A stretch of 64,000 nucleotides of DNA. It comes from Gottfriedia solisilvae (GTDB taxonomy: Bacteria > Bacillota > Bacilli > Bacillales > Bacillaceae_G). Position numbers and translations under genes: made by a program. Location of the stretch: positions 620,001 through 684,000 of the forward strand of contig NZ_NETJ01000002.1 of assembly GCF_002128405.1 (NCBI RefSeq), given 5' to 3'. Below, one piece after another: positions 7,750 through 15,309 of this stretch (position 1 is its first letter; each line of letters opens with the position of its first letter). Below the pieces are notes generated by a model. It saw only the letters and a program-made list of their open reading frames with translations, was not told the origin of the DNA and did no database searches.

Positions 7750-9012
7750 ATGAGCGTTTGTTATGAAGAGTTACCACATCATCGTATATTATGCATCGAT
7801 ATGAAAAGCTTTTATGCAAGTTGTTCTGCGGTCATGCTCGAATTAGATCCATTAACATGTTACTTAGCAGTTGTTGGAGATGTTGAAAGAGAAGGTAGTA
7901 TCGTATTAGCAGCTTCACCACAATTAAAAAAAGAGTTTGGTATTAAAACAGGTTCACGAGTGTTTGAAATTCCAAAAGATCCACGGATTAAAATTGTTAA
8001 TCCATCAATGGCAAAGTATTTGGAAATATCAACAAACATTGTGAAGTTATTAAATGAATATGTGCCATTAGAGGATTTACATGTATATAGTGTTGACGAA
8101 TGTTTTTTAAAGGTGGATGGCGTGAAGAAATTATGGGGCGACGCATGGGAAATTGCTGAAAAAATTCAAGCTGACATTTTAGCTCGTTTTAAATTACCAT
8201 GTTCAATTGGGATTGGCCCTAATATGTTAATGTCAAAGCTCTGTCTCGACTTAGAAGGGAAAAAGAAAGGCATTGCAGAGTGGACATATGAAGATGTAGA
8301 AAAAAAGCTATGGGAGGTTAGTCCGCTTAGTGAAATGTGGGGGATTGGTCGAAGAATTGAACGGACCCTTAATTCAATGGGCATTTTTACAGTAGGACAG
8401 CTAGCGAAATACCCACTTCACCTGCTTGAAAAAAAGTTTGGTGTGATGGGAAACCAACTATATCATCATGCGTGGGGAGTAGATCTCTCTGAGCTTGGTG
8501 CGCCAATTATGAATGGGCAGATTAGTTTCGGAAAAAGCCAAATATTGATGAGAGACTATACAAAAGTAGAAGAAATTAAATTTGTTATTCGTGAAATGTG
8601 TGAAGAAGTAGCACGACGTACGCGAAATGCTAAAAAGGCAGGCAGAACAATTACACTAGGAATCGGATATAGTCGCGAGGAGTTTGGCGGAGGATTCTCT
8701 CATGCATTTACGATGGATGAACCAACAAATATCACATCGGACTTGTATGAAGTTTGTATGAGACTTTTCGATCAATATTACGAAGGAAAAACTGTGCGAC
8801 AAGTACTCATTACACTTTCCAATATTGTCAGTGATGAATTGATGCAACTAAATTTATTTGATCAGAAAAAGCCCCAAAAACGAAATCTAGGCTACGTGAT
8901 GGATGCAGTAAGAAAAAAATATGGATCCAATGCACTTCTATGGGCAGTTTCCTACGCAGAAGGCGGCACCGCACTTGCTAGAAGTAAGCTAGTAGGAGGA
9001 CATAAAGGGTAA
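7750..9012 (+). CDS. yqjW: Y-family DNA polymerase (YqjW/UvrX, PolY2)
   Basis: A 420-residue translesion polymerase of the UvrX/YqjW branch. The catalytic palm motifs are visible: LCIDMKSFYASC near the N-terminus and YSVDECFLKVDG near residue 110, which supply the metal-binding acidic residues. LPCSIGIGPNMLMSKLCLD is the conserved fingers/palm segment, and the helix-hairpin-helix region (WGIGRRIERTLNSMGI) follows. It copies damaged DNA during the SOS response. The ATG at 7750 has GGGAG eight bases upstream. YolD-like yqjX follows, as in B. subtilis. Confidence 0.93.
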   Translation: MSVCYEELPHHRILCIDMKSFYASCSAVMLELDPLTCYLAVVGDVEREGSIVLAASPQLKKEFGIKTGSRVFEIPKDPRIKIVNPSMAKYLEISTNIVKLLNEYVPLEDLHVYSVDECFLKVDGVKKLWGDAWEIAEKIQADILARFKLPCSIGIGPNMLMSKLCLDLEGKKKGIAEWTYEDVEKKLWEVSPLSEMWGIGRRIERTLNSMGIFTVGQLAKYPLHLLEKKFGVMGNQLYHHAWGVDLSELGAPIMNGQISFGKSQILMRDYTKVEEIKFVIREMCEEVARRTRNAKKAGRTITLGIGYSREEFGGGFSHAFTMDEPTNITSDLYEVCMRLFDQYYEGKTVRQVLITLSNIVSDELMQLNLFDQKKPQKRNLGYVMDAVRKKYGSNALLWAVSYAEGGTALARSKLVGGHKG

Positions 9013-9176
9013 CTTGAAAAGTGGAGGCAAATAGTTCTGCCCCGACAAGCGTAAAACGAAGACCGAATCCCAATGTTCGTTACTTGGGACTGCTAACTAG
9101 CCAGAATGACATTGAGAAATAGAAGGCGTGATACCAAAACGTTACTAAGAAAGATAGATAAAAGGAGAAGATTGAA

Positions 9177-9509
9177 ATGATTCGTGACCGAGGTACGATC
9201 AAATGGACGTCAATGATGTTACCTGAACATGTAAAGATGCTTCGCGACTGGAAAGTGTCACAAAACTATGAACAGCAAAGAGATGTGGATGAGCAGTTAT
9301 TAGAAGAGATGAATCGCTATCTTCAGCAAGCTGTTTTTGAAGATGAAAATGTACAGATTACGTATTATAAAGATCACCATCATCATAGCGTGAGTGGAAA
9401 AGTAGGGAAAATTAATTTACATCAAAATAGACTTTCTATATACGAAGAACAAGCAGGTTATATGGAGCTAATATTAAGTGATATTGTTGATGTAAAGATT
9501 GGCACGTGA
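9177..9509 (+). CDS. yqjX: YolD-like protein (YqjX)
   Basis: A 110-residue protein starting MIRDRGTIKWTSMMLPEHVKML, the signature N-terminus of the YolD family, with a C-terminal beta-rich half (KVGKINLHQNRLSIYE). YolD-like proteins are regularly encoded next to UvrX/YqjW-type polymerases and are proposed to be accessory subunits. The gene is 164 bases downstream of yqjW and has AAAGGAGAAG as ribosome binding site. Confidence 0.88.
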   Translation: MIRDRGTIKWTSMMLPEHVKMLRDWKVSQNYEQQRDVDEQLLEEMNRYLQQAVFEDENVQITYYKDHHHHSVSGKVGKINLHQNRLSIYEEQAGYMELILSDIVDVKIGT

Positions 9510-9548
9510 AGACCCAAATCATAAATATTGTTTGTGTTAGCGAAAAAT

Positions 9549-9587
9549 AACTCCCTTATTTTTATATATACAACGAAAGGGGGAGTT
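9549..9587 (+). promoter_or_regulatory. Possible RBS-sequestering hairpin
   Basis: AACTCCC (9549-9555) is complementary to GGGAGTT (9581-9587), which is part of the strong GGGGGAG ribosome binding site of the next gene. The stem of seven pairs would hide that site. Confidence 0.4.
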
Positions 9588-9591
9588 GGAA

Positions 9592-9816
9592 ATGGCGCAA
9601 ATCGCTACTCAACAACTAACTTTGTATGTAAATTTACATGCAGGAAAAGATGCAGAGGGGAAAAACATCATCAAGAAAAAGGTATACAAAAATGTGAAGG
9701 TCGGTGTGGATTTAGAGAAGCTAATCCTGATTGGTAATGCACTGGCATCACTTCAAGATTTACCTGTAGCAGAATTGGAAGTATTAAGTAACGGAGTGCT
9801 TTTAAACAATATATAG
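9592..9816 (+). CDS. DUF1659 family protein
   Basis: A 74-residue protein (MAQIATQQLTLYVNLHAG...) that fits the DUF1659 family of small Bacillus proteins of unknown function. The ATG at 9592 follows AAAGGGGGAG. It is 17 bases upstream of a DUF2922 gene, the usual partner, so the two form one transcript. Both products are beta-rich with no signal peptide or membrane segment. Confidence 0.82.
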   Translation: MAQIATQQLTLYVNLHAGKDAEGKNIIKKKVYKNVKVGVDLEKLILIGNALASLQDLPVAELEVLSNGVLLNNI

Positions 9817-9833
9817 AAAAGGGGAGATGGAAG

Positions 9834-10049
9834 ATGATCCAAACATTAGAATTAAAATTTTTAAATGAACAAGAGAAAATTGTTACATTAACTGTCGATA
9901 ATCCTACGATTCCAGTTAATCCAACACTAGTTAAGCAAGTAATGGATAAAATTGTAGCAAATAATGTTTTTACCTCATCTGGTGGAACTGTTGTAGCAGT
10001 ACAAAGTGCGCGCCTTATTGGTAAAGAAGTCATCGATATTGATCTATGA
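9834..10049 (+). CDS. DUF2922 family protein
   Basis: A 71-residue protein with the DUF2922 pattern: MIQTLELKFLNEQEK, a VNPTLVKQVMDKI helix and VAVQSARLIGKEVIDID at the end. Function unknown; regularly co-encoded with DUF1659. AAAGGGGAGATGG precedes the ATG. The repeat element and duplicated terminator of 10114-10340 follow directly. Confidence 0.82.
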   Translation: MIQTLELKFLNEQEKIVTLTVDNPTIPVNPTLVKQVMDKIVANNVFTSSGGTVVAVQSARLIGKEVIDIDL

Positions 10050-10113
10050 AAAAAATAAAATGTCCGGACGCTTTAAAATCTGAATTGAAAATGTGAAAAA
10101 TGGAAGCAACAAG

Positions 10114-10150
10114 ACAGTCTGAAACCTCCTTGCGAATGCAGGAGGTTTTA
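10114..10150 (+). terminator. First copy of a duplicated terminator
   Basis: Stem AAACCTCCT/AGGAGGTTT with loop TGCGAATGC. This copy has only a short T run and is preceded by CAGTCTG. The same 30-odd bases recur at 10300-10337. Confidence 0.75.
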
Positions 10151-10310
10151 GTTTGTGACAAAGTATAAAAACTAAGAGATTCAGACTGATTGAAAACGCT
10201 TGTCTTTCGAGGCGCAAAGCCGGATGAGGAGCGGAGTTACCTTTGACGGTAATGAGCACCGCAAGCAGGCGAAGCAACGAAGAAAGCGAGCGTTTGTCAA
10301 CAGTCTGAAA
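10149..10310 (+). repeat. CAGACTG palindromic element, copy 1
   Basis: The element runs from AGTTTGTGACAAAGTA to CAGTCTGAAA. Its core (10182-10307) has imperfect terminal inverted repeats, CAGACTGATTGAAAACGCT against the reverse complement of AGCGTTTGTCAACAGTCTG, and an inner GGAGTTACC/GGTAATGAGCACC hairpin. It lies between two nearly identical copies of the AAACCTCCT terminator. A very similar copy is at 48999-49159. Confidence 0.88.
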
Positions 10311-10338
10311 CCTCCTTGCGAATGCAGGAGGTTTTTTT
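10300..10338 (+). terminator. Second copy of the duplicated terminator
   Basis: Same CAGTCTGAAACCTCCTTGCG hairpin as at 10114, here followed by seven T residues, which makes it the stronger terminator of the pair. Confidence 0.85.
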
Positions 10339-10440
10339 ATGCGTTATAATAAGAATGTATGAATAAAAATGTTTTTACTAGTAATTAGTGAATACTTAGG
10401 CTTAAGATAGTAATAGAATAGTAGAAAAGGAGCGAACGAC

Positions 10441-11274
10441 ATGGCATTGATTGCAATTGATATGGATGGCACGCTTGTAAATGGTCAGAATGGAATACCA
10501 AAGGAAAACGTAGAAAGCATTCGAGCTGCACAAAAGGAAGGAATCCATGTTGTCATTTCTACAGGTAGAATGTACGAAAGTGCAAAAGAAACTTTGGATG
10601 AAGCAGGTTTAACTTGTCCGATTGTTTGTTTAAATGGATCTCAAATTTATGACAATGAAGCCAATATTTTGCATAATGATTCAATGGATAAAGACATATT
10701 TGCAAAGACTTTAGCAATTTGTGAAGAGGAAAATAAGACATTTATAATTAGTACAAGTGAAGGTTCTTTTACTAAATGTCGTGATACTTTATATGAAGAG
10801 TTTTTTACGAATAAGGAAACTGGAAAAGTTCATAAAGTAACGGCTACTTTAAGAAAGGTTCGTAATTATACATCGGTAGAGGATTTTAAAGATCTTGATG
10901 TATATAAGATATTATTTCTTTCGAATGATCCAGAAGTCATTAAAAGAATTCGACTAAGACTTATGCAAGAAGAGAATTTATTAATCACTTCTTCGCATTC
11001 AAATAATGTTGAGATTAATGCAGCAAATGTAAGCAAAGGAGCTGCATTGTTAAAACTGGCACCGATTTTAGGTGTAGATTTAAAAGAAAGTATGGCAATT
11101 GGAGATAGCTTTAATGATGTATCGATGTTTAATCGGGTAGGTTTTCCAGTAGCAATGGGGAATGCAAAAGAGGAGCTTCAGCGCCAATGTGCATTTGTGA
11201 CAAAAACAAATGATGAAGCAGGAGTAGCACATGCAATTTATCATTTCTTAAGTCAAAAACAGAAACAAAACTAA
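10441..11274 (+). CDS. Cof-type HAD-IIB family phosphatase
   Basis: A 277-residue haloacid-dehalogenase-superfamily hydrolase. Motif I is IAIDMDGTLVNG with the nucleophile Asp, motif II is VVISTGRMYES, the conserved Lys lies in NVSKGAALL and motif IV is AIGDSFNDVSMF. The C2 cap between residues about 85 and 185 places it in the Cof/YidA subfamily, which acts on sugar phosphates, nucleotides or flavin phosphate; the substrate cannot be told from sequence. AAAGGAGCGAACGAC precedes the ATG, and a perfect terminator palindrome follows. Confidence 0.9.
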   Translation: MALIAIDMDGTLVNGQNGIPKENVESIRAAQKEGIHVVISTGRMYESAKETLDEAGLTCPIVCLNGSQIYDNEANILHNDSMDKDIFAKTLAICEEENKTFIISTSEGSFTKCRDTLYEEFFTNKETGKVHKVTATLRKVRNYTSVEDFKDLDVYKILFLSNDPEVIKRIRLRLMQEENLLITSSHSNNVEINAANVSKGAALLKLAPILGVDLKESMAIGDSFNDVSMFNRVGFPVAMGNAKEELQRQCAFVTKTNDEAGVAHAIYHFLSQKQKQN

Positions 11275-11284
11275 ATAATATGTG

Positions 11285-11317
11285 AAAGCCTTATCCATTA
11301 ATGGATAAGGTTTTTTT
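11285..11317 (+). terminator. Terminator after the HAD phosphatase gene
   Basis: Perfect palindrome of CCTTATCCATT with its complement, followed by seven T residues. Confidence 0.9.
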
Positions 11318-11409
11318 GCGTTTAAAAAGACCTTTAAATTTTTTGGAAATCTGTGAGAAAAGATTTACCATCGGAATCCTAAATTTGAACAGGAAGGAGG
11401 TGAAATAGG

Positions 11410-11460
11410 TTGGTTAAAAAACTAGTAAAGGGAAATCTTCCTAGTTATAGAAATAATTAA
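11410..11460 (+). CDS. Possible 16-residue peptide ORF
   Basis: TTG followed by 15 codons to TAA (peptide MVKKLVKGNLPSYRNN) sits 3' of a near-perfect AGGAAGGAGGTGAAATAG ribosome binding site, so translation is plausible. The peptide is basic and too short to classify. It lies 137 bases upstream of the small membrane protein at 11598 and could be a leader. The rest of the gap 11461-11580 shows nothing recognisable. Confidence 0.3.
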   Translation: MVKKLVKGNLPSYRNN

Positions 11461-11597
11461 GTAGACATAGAAAAAGTGATAAAACCGACTAACAATAACT
11501 TGGAGTATAGAATCAGTAGGTTGCGTTAGAGCATTATGTTGGTACTAAGAGAAGATGCATAATAGTTATAGAACCAATTTAAAGGAGAGTGGAATCA

Positions 11598-11780
11598 ATG
11601 CATTCAATCATTGGCTTTTTACCAATATACTTTCTTATTTTTTATATTGGAATACCGGTAGCTATTGTCTACTTTTTTTATAAGAAATATGAACGTTTAG
11701 CGAAAAAAAGGAATGTTGAATTAGAAAAACAAACAGAAGCACTAGAAAGAATTGCTAGTATCATGGAAAGGTCTACGTAA
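11598..11780 (+). CDS. Small single-pass membrane protein
   Basis: A 60-residue protein with one N-terminal transmembrane segment (about residues 4-26) followed by a charged helix (YERLAKKRNVELEKQTEALERI) likely to form a coiled coil in the cytoplasm. AAAGGAG precedes the ATG at 11598 by ten bases, which favours this start over the GTG at 11589. Family not recognised. Confidence 0.65.
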   Translation: MHSIIGFLPIYFLIFYIGIPVAIVYFFYKKYERLAKKRNVELEKQTEALERIASIMERST

Positions 11781-11837
11781 ACCTTTTTGTCTAATATCAA
11801 GTGCATGAAGTATTATTCGTGATTAGTATAATATCCT

Positions 11838-11873
11838 ACCATCCTTAGTCTTCCAAAGAACTAAGGATTTTTA
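11838..11873 (+). terminator. Terminator after the small membrane protein
   Basis: Arms ATCCTTAGT/ACTAAGGAT around a 12-base loop, then TTTTATTTT. Confidence 0.75.
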
Positions 11874-12025
11874 TTTTCCATGTAAATATTGACTAAATTC
11901 ATGAGAAAATAGTAACGAAAGTGAAAGTAAATCATATTAATAGAGTATAGGAAATATAGACAAGCTTTAAGGACGTTATTTTCAGGTGGAGGATCAATGT
12001 CTAATATAATGAATAAGGTGATAGT

Positions 12026-12478
12026 ATGGATTTTGGAAGACATCCAAGACCGCATAGACCAACACCACTAGGCCTAGGTGGAAGACATTTTGCACATATT
12101 ACAAATAGTAGTGGAGTAATTGCAGTATTGAATGAAGGGACAGACGTTACATTCTCATCTTTCCAAAATATTGGAGAGGAAATCACGATCAATGAGGCAA
12201 ATGATAGATTAACGATCGAACACCCAGGGAATTATTTTATTATTTATTCAGTAAATACAACTACGGAAACAACACTTTCTACTAGATTACTAGTCAATCG
12301 TCGACCTGTAGATGCTACGACAATCACGCCTGTCATCAGTCGAACACAGTATAATAATCAAATTATATTGCCATTAGAAACAGGGGATACGATTTCTCTT
12401 CAATTGTTTGGAATTGTAGGATTAGCGACTTTAGCAACAGGAGCAGGAGCTACGCTTACAATCTATAAAATTCATTAA
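12026..12478 (+). CDS. BclA C-terminal-domain-like spore surface protein, no collagen repeat
   Basis: A 150-residue protein. After a short Pro/Arg/His-rich N-terminus (residues 1-20) it is one beta-rich jelly-roll domain resembling the C1q/TNF-like C-terminal domain of BclA exosporium glycoproteins (HFAHITNSSG, ITINEANDRLTIEHPGNYFI, TGDTISLQLFG). In BclA this domain trimerises and caps a collagen-like Gly-X-Y stalk; here the stalk and the exosporium leader are missing. AAGGTGATAGT precedes the ATG. A 24-codon ORF at 11998-12072 in another frame overlaps the start. Confidence 0.72.
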   Translation: MDFGRHPRPHRPTPLGLGGRHFAHITNSSGVIAVLNEGTDVTFSSFQNIGEEITINEANDRLTIEHPGNYFIIYSVNTTTETTLSTRLLVNRRPVDATTITPVISRTQYNNQIILPLETGDTISLQLFGIVGLATLATGAGATLTIYKIH

Positions 12479-12510
12479 TACAGTAAGCCGAGATAGGGTA
12501 TCTAGGATTC

Positions 12511-12552
12511 AAAAATGCATTACTGATCATTATGAGGTAGTGCATTTTTTAT
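12511..12552 (+). terminator. Terminator after the BclA-C-like gene
   Basis: Arms AAAATGCATTACT and AGGTAGTGCATTTTTT with a loop of about 12 bases and a T tract. Confidence 0.78.
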
Positions 12553-12639
12553 TGTGTACAAGATAAAATCAAAAAAGGGTAATCATAAAATATAACGAAA
12601 TAGATAGATGAAGAAATATGTTTGGAAAAGGAGAAATGA

Positions 12640-13134
12640 ATGAGTAAAAAAGAATTGTTATTAGATCAGTTAGCAATCTGTAGAAATGACGAAAGCTGGA
12701 TTAAGCCTTTAAGTATAGCATTAGAAGGCTTACATAAAGAAGATATAGTTTGGAAGCAATCAGAAGCAATGCATTCAATCCTTGAAATAGTTAATCATTT
12801 ACATTTTTATAATGAAAGATGGTTAAAGCGATTTAAAGGAGTCTTACCAACAGAAATTGTTGAGCGAAATGCAGATACATTTTTTGAGGTTGATCATGTT
12901 ACAGAGGAAAGTTGGAAAACGCTTGTTAAAAAGTTAGATGAAGGATTGGCAAGTTGGCAGCAAGTAATAGAGGAGACAACTGAATCAAAACTCCATGAGC
13001 ATATCCCGACATTTCCAGAAGATGCAAATTGGTGGCAAGCAATTTCCAATCTTTGTACCCATAATACATACCATATTGGACAAATCATCTTTATTCGTAA
13101 AGCACAAGGATCATGGCATATTGTAGAAGATTAA
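12640..13134 (+). CDS. DinB-superfamily putative metal-dependent protein
   Basis: A 164-residue helical-bundle protein of the DinB/YfiT type. The three expected metal-ligand histidines are present: one in EIVNHLHFYNERW (around residue 51) and two in CTHNTYHIGQI (HxxxH near the C-terminus). Members include bacillithiol S-transferase-like proteins and mycothiol-dependent isomerases, but the substrate is not evident. GGAAAAGGAGAAATGA supplies the start. Its stop codon lies at the edge of a truncated copy of the palindromic element. Confidence 0.82.
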   Translation: MSKKELLLDQLAICRNDESWIKPLSIALEGLHKEDIVWKQSEAMHSILEIVNHLHFYNERWLKRFKGVLPTEIVERNADTFFEVDHVTEESWKTLVKKLDEGLASWQQVIEETTESKLHEHIPTFPEDANWWQAISNLCTHNTYHIGQIIFIRKAQGSWHIVED

Positions 13135-13221
13135 GACTGAAGAACTACTCATTAAGCTTTACGCCTCGAAAGACAAGCGTTTTCAATTAGTCTGCTAATC
13201 TAATTTTTTGTACTTTGTCTA
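13132..13221 (-). repeat. CAGACTG palindromic element, copy 3 (internally deleted, inverted)
   Basis: Read on the minus strand it begins AGACAAAGTACAAAAA, continues into GACTAATTGAAAACGCTTG and TCTTTCGAGGCG, and ends TTCTTCAGTCTTA. The left half matches copies 1 and 2 closely and the internal hairpin region is deleted. The stop codon of the DinB-fold gene lies in its right end. The remaining gap 13255-13480 holds no supported gene. Confidence 0.75.
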
Positions 13222-13228
13222 CACATTG

Positions 13229-13255
13229 GAACACCTATTATGGTGTTTTTTTTTG
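13229..13255 (+). terminator. Terminator adjoining repeat copy 3
   Basis: Stem AACACC/GGTGTT with loop TATTAT, followed by eight or nine T residues. Confidence 0.85.
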
Positions 13256-13503
13256 TGATAGCGAGTGTTAAAGAATTTAATTGGAGAAGCTCTTGAGCCT
13301 TTTGAAGGGAAGGAAACAGATAAGTCAATATGTAGGTAAGAATGAATCGTGGGAGCTCACCGCACACTTCATGAAAAAGTGAGCCGAGTATACAACTATC
13401 TTTCTATTAAAAGTTACGAAAACAGCCTCCGAAAAAATGAAAAAAATAATTTGAAAATAGTGGTATAATATTCCATAATATAAAAGCATTGGAAGTGTGG
13501 AAA

Positions 13504-14001
13504 GTGCAAATTAGGGAAGCAACACCAATTGATGCAGAGAGGTTTTTAAAATTACTATTGGAAGTTGAAAGTAAAGCAGATTATATGTTATTTGAAGCCG
13601 GTGAAAGAAAAACTACAGTGGACAAACAACGCCAGCAGCTAGAAATGATTGAAAAACAGGAGAATGCAACGATTCTTTTAGCAGAAGAAAAAGGCGAATT
13701 AATCGGGTATTTAATAACAATTGGTGGTACAACAAATAGGAAAAAACATACTGCATATGTAGTGATTGGTGTATTGGATGGGCATAAAGGGAAAGGAATT
13801 GGAACTGCATTATTTGAACAATTAGATGAGTGGGCAATTGTACATAACATCGTAAGATTAGAGCTGACAGTTGTTACACGAAATGAAGCAGGAGTAAATT
13901 TATATAAAAAAATGGGTTTTGAAGTTGAAGGAATGAAAAGAAAATCCTTTTTAGTTAAAGATCAATTTTTAGACGAATTTTATATGGCTAAAATACGATA
14001 A
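13504..14001 (+). CDS. GNAT-family N-acetyltransferase
   Basis: A 165-residue acetyltransferase with one GNAT domain. The acetyl-CoA loop is LDGHKGKGIGTALFEQL (R/Q-x-x-G-x-G/A pattern as GKGIGT), and NEAGVNLYKKMGFEVEGMKR is the motif B helix and strand. It is closest in plan to RimI/YkwB-like small-molecule or N-terminal acetyltransferases; the substrate is unknown. The GTG at 13504 is preferred to the TTG at 13489, which would place the ribosome binding site within the coding region. A small membrane protein and amj follow. Confidence 0.82.
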   Translation: MQIREATPIDAERFLKLLLEVESKADYMLFEAGERKTTVDKQRQQLEMIEKQENATILLAEEKGELIGYLITIGGTTNRKKHTAYVVIGVLDGHKGKGIGTALFEQLDEWAIVHNIVRLELTVVTRNEAGVNLYKKMGFEVEGMKRKSFLVKDQFLDEFYMAKIR

Positions 14002-14023
14002 AAACAACAGGTTGGTGCAGAAG

Positions 14024-14317
14024 ATGAGGTTTATATTAGAAATCATTAGAATCATAGCTATTTTCACTATATTAGGAGCGCTGTTTAGTGGGTTCTTACA
14101 ATTAATTTATACGAATTTACATGTAACGATCAGCAATCAAAATGGATGGGTCATCGGTGTTAGTATTTTTCTTTTACTATTTGTATTGTATCGAAATAAA
14201 ATACAATTTTCTGGTTGGTATAGTGGGAAGAAAATGTATAAGCTTTCGAAAAAAACTACACGTTTATTAGTAATTCTATCATGTTGTTTACTGATCTTAG
14301 TACCATTCATACATTAA
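14024..14317 (+). CDS. Small membrane protein upstream of amj
   Basis: A 97-residue protein with three hydrophobic stretches (about residues 5-30, 42-58 and 79-96) and a basic loop between the last two. AGGTTGGTG lies upstream of the ATG. No family is recognised. Close spacing (22 bases after the acetyltransferase, 29 before amj) suggests one transcript. Confidence 0.65.
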   Translation: MRFILEIIRIIAIFTILGALFSGFLQLIYTNLHVTISNQNGWVIGVSIFLLLFVLYRNKIQFSGWYSGKKMYKLSKKTTRLLVILSCCLLILVPFIH

Positions 14318-14346
14318 AATACGACTTTAAAAGTTGATGAAAAGAA

Positions 14347-15171
14347 GTGAAGTTCATGGGAATGATAACGGGAAATGTAATCATGATTTCTTTGTTCATC
14401 TTAATTATACATAGTATCGAAACGCTTGCATATTCAGTCAGACTTTCTGGGGCAAGAGTTAAACTGATCGCGTCTGCTTTATCACTATTTAATACAATGG
14501 TAATTGTTTCTCGGATGTCAAACATGATCCAACAACCATTTACTGGAGGATTAGTAGATCGTGCGAGAAACAGTCATCAATTAGAATTTATAGACGATCA
14601 AATAAGAGTATTGATCGGGGCATCAACTGTTGGGACAATCATTGGTATACTACTGATGCCAACATTTGTAGCTTTATTCTCCAGAGCAATTATTGAATTA
14701 AGTAATGAGCGGGGATCTATTTTAACTGTCCTAAAAAAAACATTTACGATTGATATGTTTAAACGAAACTTTAAGCACTTTCGAATGCCTAGATTATCAT
14801 ATTTAAAGGAAATTGATTTAAAAGACATACCATATAAGTTGTTTTTGATTAATTTAATCGTCACAGCAATTTATACGATTGGTGTACTATCAGCCTTATA
14901 TGCATCTGTATTAGCTCCTGAAAGAACGACAAGTACAGCTATGGCGTCAGGTTTGATCAATGGAGTCGCGACGATATTATTAGCACTTCTAATTGATCCG
15001 AAAATATCAGTTTTAGCAGATGATGTTGTAAATAATAGAGGCAGTTATGCAAAATTAAAAGGAATTTCAATCATGATGGTTTCTTCTAGATTATTTGGAA
15101 CAATCTTTGCGCAAGTGCTATTTATACCTGGGGCGAAGTATATTGCTTGGGTTACACAATTCATGACATAA
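14347..15171 (+). CDS. amj: Alternate lipid II flippase Amj
   Basis: A 274-residue polytopic membrane protein matching Amj (YdaH): IHSIETLAYSVRLSGARVK near the N-terminus, SRMSNMIQQPFTGGLVD, and the later SGLINGVATILLALLIDPK and SRLFGTIFAQ segments. Amj transports the undecaprenyl-linked peptidoglycan precursor lipid II across the membrane and can replace MurJ in B. subtilis. GTG at 14347 and ATG at 14356 are both possible starts; neither has a strong ribosome binding site. A terminator follows at 15182. Confidence 0.88.
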   Translation: MKFMGMITGNVIMISLFILIIHSIETLAYSVRLSGARVKLIASALSLFNTMVIVSRMSNMIQQPFTGGLVDRARNSHQLEFIDDQIRVLIGASTVGTIIGILLMPTFVALFSRAIIELSNERGSILTVLKKTFTIDMFKRNFKHFRMPRLSYLKEIDLKDIPYKLFLINLIVTAIYTIGVLSALYASVLAPERTTSTAMASGLINGVATILLALLIDPKISVLADDVVNNRGSYAKLKGISIMMVSSRLFGTIFAQVLFIPGAKYIAWVTQFMT

Positions 15172-15181
15172 GAAAAAACTT

Positions 15182-15215
15182 GCGATATTCATTTAGTTGA
15201 ATCGCTTTTTTTATT
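15182..15215 (+). terminator. Terminator after amj
   Basis: Arms GCGAT...TTCA and TGAATCGC around TTTAGT, followed by seven T residues. Confidence 0.8.
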
Positions 15216-15309
15216 TATCTCGTCTATAAAATTCTAAAATTAATAGACAGAGAATATAGTTTTATTGGAAAATAGTAAACAAGAAATTATATGTAATGGA
15301 GAATAAGCG

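Noticed and set aside
9528-9737. 69-codon frame overlapping the DUF1659 gene
   Set aside because: It runs out of frame through a well-supported gene and lacks a ribosome binding site.
10191-10204. cre-like TGAAAACGCTTGTC in the palindromic element
   Set aside because: It misses the conserved final CA and is repeated in every element copy as part of the terminal arm, so element structure explains it better than CcpA binding.
13266-13340. Short frame GTG...TAG that looks like a gene fragment (LKNLIGEALEPFEGKE)
   Set aside because: Only 24 codons, weak start signal and no recognisable parent family; insufficient for a pseudogene call.
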